Part shown: in pieces, positions 4,206 to 5,059 of the stretch
Layout: each line of letters opens with the position of its first letter
Numbering within the stretch: position 1 is the stretch's first letter
NCBI GenBank assembly: GCA_951800155.1
Contig: CATOJL010000105.1
Coordinates: 1-5,059, forward strand
Reading direction: 5' to 3'
Source of the DNA: an uncultured Bacilli bacterium
GTDB lineage: Bacteria; Bacillota_I; Bacilli_A; RF39; UBA660
DNA: 5,059 nt
Position numbers and translations under genes: made by a program
Notes under the pieces: generated by a model
Told to the model about the DNA's origin: nothing
The model's database searches: none
Seen by the model: the letters and a program-made list of their open reading frames with translations, nothing else

Positions 4206-5059
4206 ATTTGTTTCTTCATTTAACTTTCCAATATAGATTTTATCTATAAACTCATCAACAATAACTCTGTTTAGTTCTTTAAGTTCTTGGTATTTACTGA
4301 ATATTTTTTCATTATTTTTTGAAGATTCTTCTTTCATTTTATAATAAGCAATTTCATTATTAATTGATTTAATTTGATTACTATACATATCTTCATTTTT
4401 ATTATAATCAGTAATTAAATCTTGAAATTGTTCTGTTGTGATAACACCATTTACTTTATCTTCATATAAATTTTTTAAATAATTTCTAGTTTTAGATATT
4501 TCCTTTTCGATTGTTTCTTTTTGTTTTTCTAATGATTTGATTTTATTACTAAATCTACTTAATTTCTTTTTAGAATCTAAATTGTTTAATTCTTCTTCAT
4601 CATAGAATTTTTTAATTTTCTTATTAATTGCCTCTAAAACTAAATTAACAAGTAAATCATATCTAATTGAAGACTTATTAATACAATCATCATATCCATC
4701 ACGATTGCCTGAGCATACAAGATATTCATGTTTAGTAGAGTTCTTTTTTCTCATATAGTGTTCACATTCAAGACAAAATACTTTACCAGAGAAAATGTGG
4801 ACAATACCTGTTGTTTTCATAGGTTTTGTTCTTTCTTTCATAGCAACTTGGACTTTATTAAATGTTTCTTCATCAATAATTGCCTCGTGGGTATTTTCTA
4901 TTTTAATCCATTCAGTTTTATCTTTGTTTTTAATTTTATGGTTTTTATAACTAACAGTAGTTCTTTTTCCCTGTATTAGATGCCCTAAATATAATTCATT
5001 CGTTAAAATTGTTTTAATGGCATTTGTAGTCCATTTTATTTCTTCTCTAGGTCTATTAC
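4170..5059 (-). CDS. Second large serine recombinase, C-terminal part (N-terminus beyond the right edge)
   Basis: The frame is open from the right edge to TAA at 4170-4172 and gives 295 residues; the Met at 4841 is internal, because recombinase-domain sequence continues upstream of it. Residues 1-75 are the end of the recombinase domain (W-TTNAIKTILTNELYLGHL, then the ENTHEAIIDEETFNKVQ segment). A zinc ribbon follows with Cys95/Cys98 (FCLEC) and Cys115/Cys125. A long coiled coil runs at about 155-240, and a C-terminal strand region holds DEFIDKIYIG...IQIKWNFE. The catalytic resolvase domain should lie outside the window, so activity cannot be judged. It differs strongly from recombinase 1 in the zinc ribbon and the coiled coil. 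It reads toward the ATPase junction and lies directly upstream of the Bro-N gene, with which it probably forms an operon. Confidence 0.92.
   Translation of the reverse strand, partial: NRPREEIKWTTNAIKTILTNELYLGHLIQGKRTTVSYKNHKIKNKDKTEWIKIENTHEAIIDEETFNKVQVAMKERTKPMKTTGIVHIFSGKVFCLECEHYMRKKNSTKHEYLVCSGNRDGYDDCINKSSIRYDLLVNLVLEAINKKIKKFYDEEELNNLDSKKKLSRFSNKIKSLEKQKETIEKEISKTRNYLKNLYEDKVNGVITTEQFQDLITDYNKNEDMYSNQIKSINNEIAYYKMKEESSKNNEKIFSKYQELKELNRVIVDEFIDKIYIGKLNEETNSRDIQIKWNFE

Larger units (their letters stand above)
3184..5059. mobile_element. Right mobile element or prophage (partial), left end near 3184
   Basis: The boundary is inferred from the point where ATPase homology begins. The interval holds a phage-type Bro-N gene and a large serine recombinase, both on the minus strand and reading toward the junction. 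The element continues beyond the right edge. Its recombinase is clearly a different subfamily from the left one, so the two elements have separate origins. Confidence 0.5.

Noticed and set aside
4839..4841. ATG as the start of a 223-residue recombinase
   Set aside because: The frame stays open with typical recombinase-domain residues to the right edge; the gene is simply cut by the window.
4728..4979. Plus-strand open frame of 83 codons
   Set aside because: It lies wholly antisense to the second recombinase, is Phe/Ser-rich as expected of a shadow frame, and has no ribosome binding site.
1..5059. Alternative genetic code (TGA = Trp), considered because of the AT richness
   Set aside because: Trp is TGG in the recombinases, permease and Bro-N gene, and no conserved frame contains TGA.

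Overview
This is an AT-rich, low-GC Firmicutes-type window. It has strong AGGAGG-type ribosome binding sites, A/T-ending codons and the standard genetic code (Trp is TGG and no in-frame TGA is read through). No rRNA, tRNA or CRISPR array is visible. The content is accessory DNA: two different large serine recombinases, a phage-type Bro-N/DinD-like gene, small unknown proteins, and a broken piece of an ABC transporter operon.

Layout. Positions 3-179 hold the 3' end of a charged, helical protein of unknown function. After a 143-base gap with palindromes and a possible promoter comes a TTG-started 77-residue Cys/His protein (323-556). Its stop codon lies inside a perfect terminator hairpin. A probable 41-residue basic protein follows (623-748), again with its 3' end inside a terminator. 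Next is a complete large serine recombinase whose best-supported start is an ATA codon at 847 behind a perfect Shine-Dalgarno; it ends at 2193.

On the minus strand, 2196-3183 is the remnant of an ABC importer operon of the nitrate/sulfonate/taurine type (ATPase followed by permease). The permease loses its homology near 2229, within its C-terminal region, and the ATPase is cut near 3183, losing Walker A and the signature motif. Both broken ends abut mobile-element DNA. Further right, still on the minus strand, are a Bro-N gene (3269-4123) and, upstream of it, the C-terminal part of a second large serine recombinase (4170 to the right edge). A bulged 16-bp inverted repeat covers the recombinase stop codon.

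Interpretation. Two elements, each with its recombinase 3' end pointing inward, appear to have inserted into one ABC transporter operon, leaving about 950 bp of host sequence between them. Whether these were independent insertions, or insertions followed by deletion, cannot be decided from the window. No plainly new defence or metabolic system is visible. The points most worth following up are the double truncation, the putative ATA start, the hairpin between recombinase 2 and the Bro-N gene, and the small proteins beside recombinase 1.
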